From NCBI GenBank assembly GCA_022577435.1, contig JAKOON010000040.1, forward strand, positions 1,779,687 to 1,843,686: 64,000 nucleotides of DNA, written 5' to 3'. The notes beneath the pieces were generated by a model that was not told where the DNA came from, made no database searches, and saw only the letters and a program-made list of their open reading frames with translations. A program made the translations under genes and the position numbers. Below are positions 62,881 to 64,000 of this stretch, piece by piece. This stretch comes from Embiotoca jacksoni. Lineage: Eukaryota; Chordata; Actinopteri; Embiotocidae. The number at the start of each line of letters is the position of its first letter. Positions within the stretch are counted from its first letter, which is position 1.

Positions 62881-63299
62881 CAATACTGGAGCTAATAGTT
62901 GCTAACAACTTCTTTTGTTTTGATCTGATGTTTTTACTTCTATTGATCTATTAGGTGATGTCTTTATATTTTGAACTCTTCTACATGTTTTCATTTAATT
63001 TAGCAGGTTTTGAAGTTAATGGTGTGGATGGGGTCTAGCGTAGGGACAACATAATACACATGTTGTCTTTGTCTTTAAATACTACCATGAAATTAGATTT
63101 GACTGTACTGATTTCATTTACAGCTCCAGTTAATCAGAGACAAGTGCAGGAGCCACCGATGACGGAGCAGCTCCTCGAGCACTCCTAACCCTCTCACCTG
63201 TGGGACACCCGGAGGTCCTTCAGGACGACCCGGGGGTCCTTCAGCTAAATGCTGCTGTGCTTCTTTTTGACCCTTTAGTTTAAGTCTTCCTGTCAATCA

Positions 63300-63620
63300 G
63301 TCTAACTCCCCGTTAACTCGACTGCTATCCCGACAGCCTGCCGAGCGTCGCTGCCGGCCACTTTGCCCTCCCAGCTCGCCTTTTCGCCGACGGCGGTTCG
63401 CTCAGCGGGATGTGCACTGTTGCACTGTTATTGTAGGCGCTGTAAGCTGCTGAACACCCCAGTAAAGCCCTAAAGGCCCTTTCTAGTGCTGCCTAATCCA
63501 CCTCATTGTGTGACGCCTACCAGCTATTCAACAAGTCTTAACCTCTCACGCCCCTGACACAATCCCCCGGCGCTCTAATGTTGGGGATCTTTTCCTCTGG
63601 GCTGATGTCACAAGGTAAAG
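63300..63620. promoter_or_regulatory. candidate regulatory block in the bcas3 intron
   Basis: Over 300 bases of GC-balanced, repeat-free sequence with several CpG (GCCGAGCGTCGC, CGCCGACGGCGG) and AGTAAAGCCCTAAAGGCCC, contrasting with the AT-rich intron on both sides. Confidence 0.35.
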
Positions 63621-64000
63621 TAATATGGTTATTTACAGGGTGGTTTTGTCCGACGTGATGTGTAGATAATGCCGTTCTGGAGGGAGGCCAGGGAAGAAAC
63701 AGAAACTACTGTAGGCCTGACTGATATGGGCTTTTAAAGGATGGCTGATCTGAACCGGGTGACAAATATTTTGTGCTAATGTGGAGTAGTTTATCTTTAA
63801 AAATGTCATATTAAATGTCAAAAATGGTCTCTTTAAAATTTGAAAGCTGATAGCAGCATTTTAGGGGGGGACTATCTGGATCTGTTTTGCTCTGATTTCT
63901 CCAGAGCTTTCTTTTCGCAAGAAGAAGAATCTTCTCAAATAACATGTTGGCGACTATAAGTTATAAAAAGGTTCTTGAAAGCGTTGTCTCCAGATTTTCG

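Larger units (their letters stand above)
58674..64000. other. bcas3 last intron (partial)
   Basis: No exon recognised in 5.3 kb. Contains a TIR-element end (59134), a 21 bp tandem repeat (61819), a dispersed repeat copy (62107), a small inverted repeat (62335) and repeat-free blocks at 62690-62880 and 63300-63620. 61180-61330 has palindromic ATATCGT/CATATC-rich sequence that may be an old MITE. Confidence 0.8.

Noticed and set aside
58674..64000. Search for the penultimate bcas3 exon
   Set aside because: No frame with BCAS3 likeness and proper splice borders was found. The frames at 61500-61739 and 63114-63296 do not resemble BCAS3.

Overview
Vertebrate, almost certainly teleost fish, genomic DNA. 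Evidence: intron-containing genes with GT-AG splice sites, a fish-type tRNA-derived SINE, many long CA/GT arrays, and compact spacing between the genes. No bacterial, viral or plasmid feature is visible. The protein matches and gene order (bcas3, tbx2b, tbx4, all on the minus strand) reproduce the BCAS3-TBX2-TBX4 neighbourhood of human 17q23 and the zebrafish tbx2b locus. The species cannot be named from the sequence; a percomorph is the best guess.

Layout, read right to left because all three genes are on the minus strand. (1) 64000-58525: the last intron and last coding exon of bcas3, followed by its 3' UTR to a polyadenylation signal near 58049. (2) 58048-48200: a gene-free stretch upstream of tbx2b, with CA arrays and several high-complexity blocks that look like enhancers. 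(3) 47709-40455: the complete tbx2b coding region, seven exons, 682 residues, every splice junction in frame, then a 3' UTR with a cluster of AATAAA signals at 39970-40088. (4) 39900-14930: about 25 kb with no recognisable coding exon between tbx2b and the tbx4 start codon. It should hold the tbx4 promoter, any non-coding first exon, and enhancers for both genes. (5) 14927-1587: the first four coding exons of tbx4 (169 codons, through most of the T-box). The remaining exons lie beyond the left edge.

Tbx2b and Tbx4 are T-box transcription factors made by an ancient tandem duplication, still visible in shared intron positions. Tbx2 proteins are repressors acting in heart, eye and pineal/photoreceptor development. 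Tbx4 acts in pelvic fin/hindlimb identity and outgrowth. bcas3 is a broadly used gene whose terminal introns are known in other vertebrates as a host for regulatory elements of the neighbouring T-box genes.

The remainder is repeats: a MITE with AGGGTTGCA ends, three copies of a TIR element with CACGGCAAAGCG ends, two copies of a 130-140 bp dispersed repeat, a tRNA SINE plus a degraded second one, a 434 bp minisatellite with a 17 bp unit, and more than twenty simple-repeat arrays. I found no sign of a novel biochemical system. The most useful leads are candidate regulatory blocks, candidate tbx4 5' exons, and the small transposon families.
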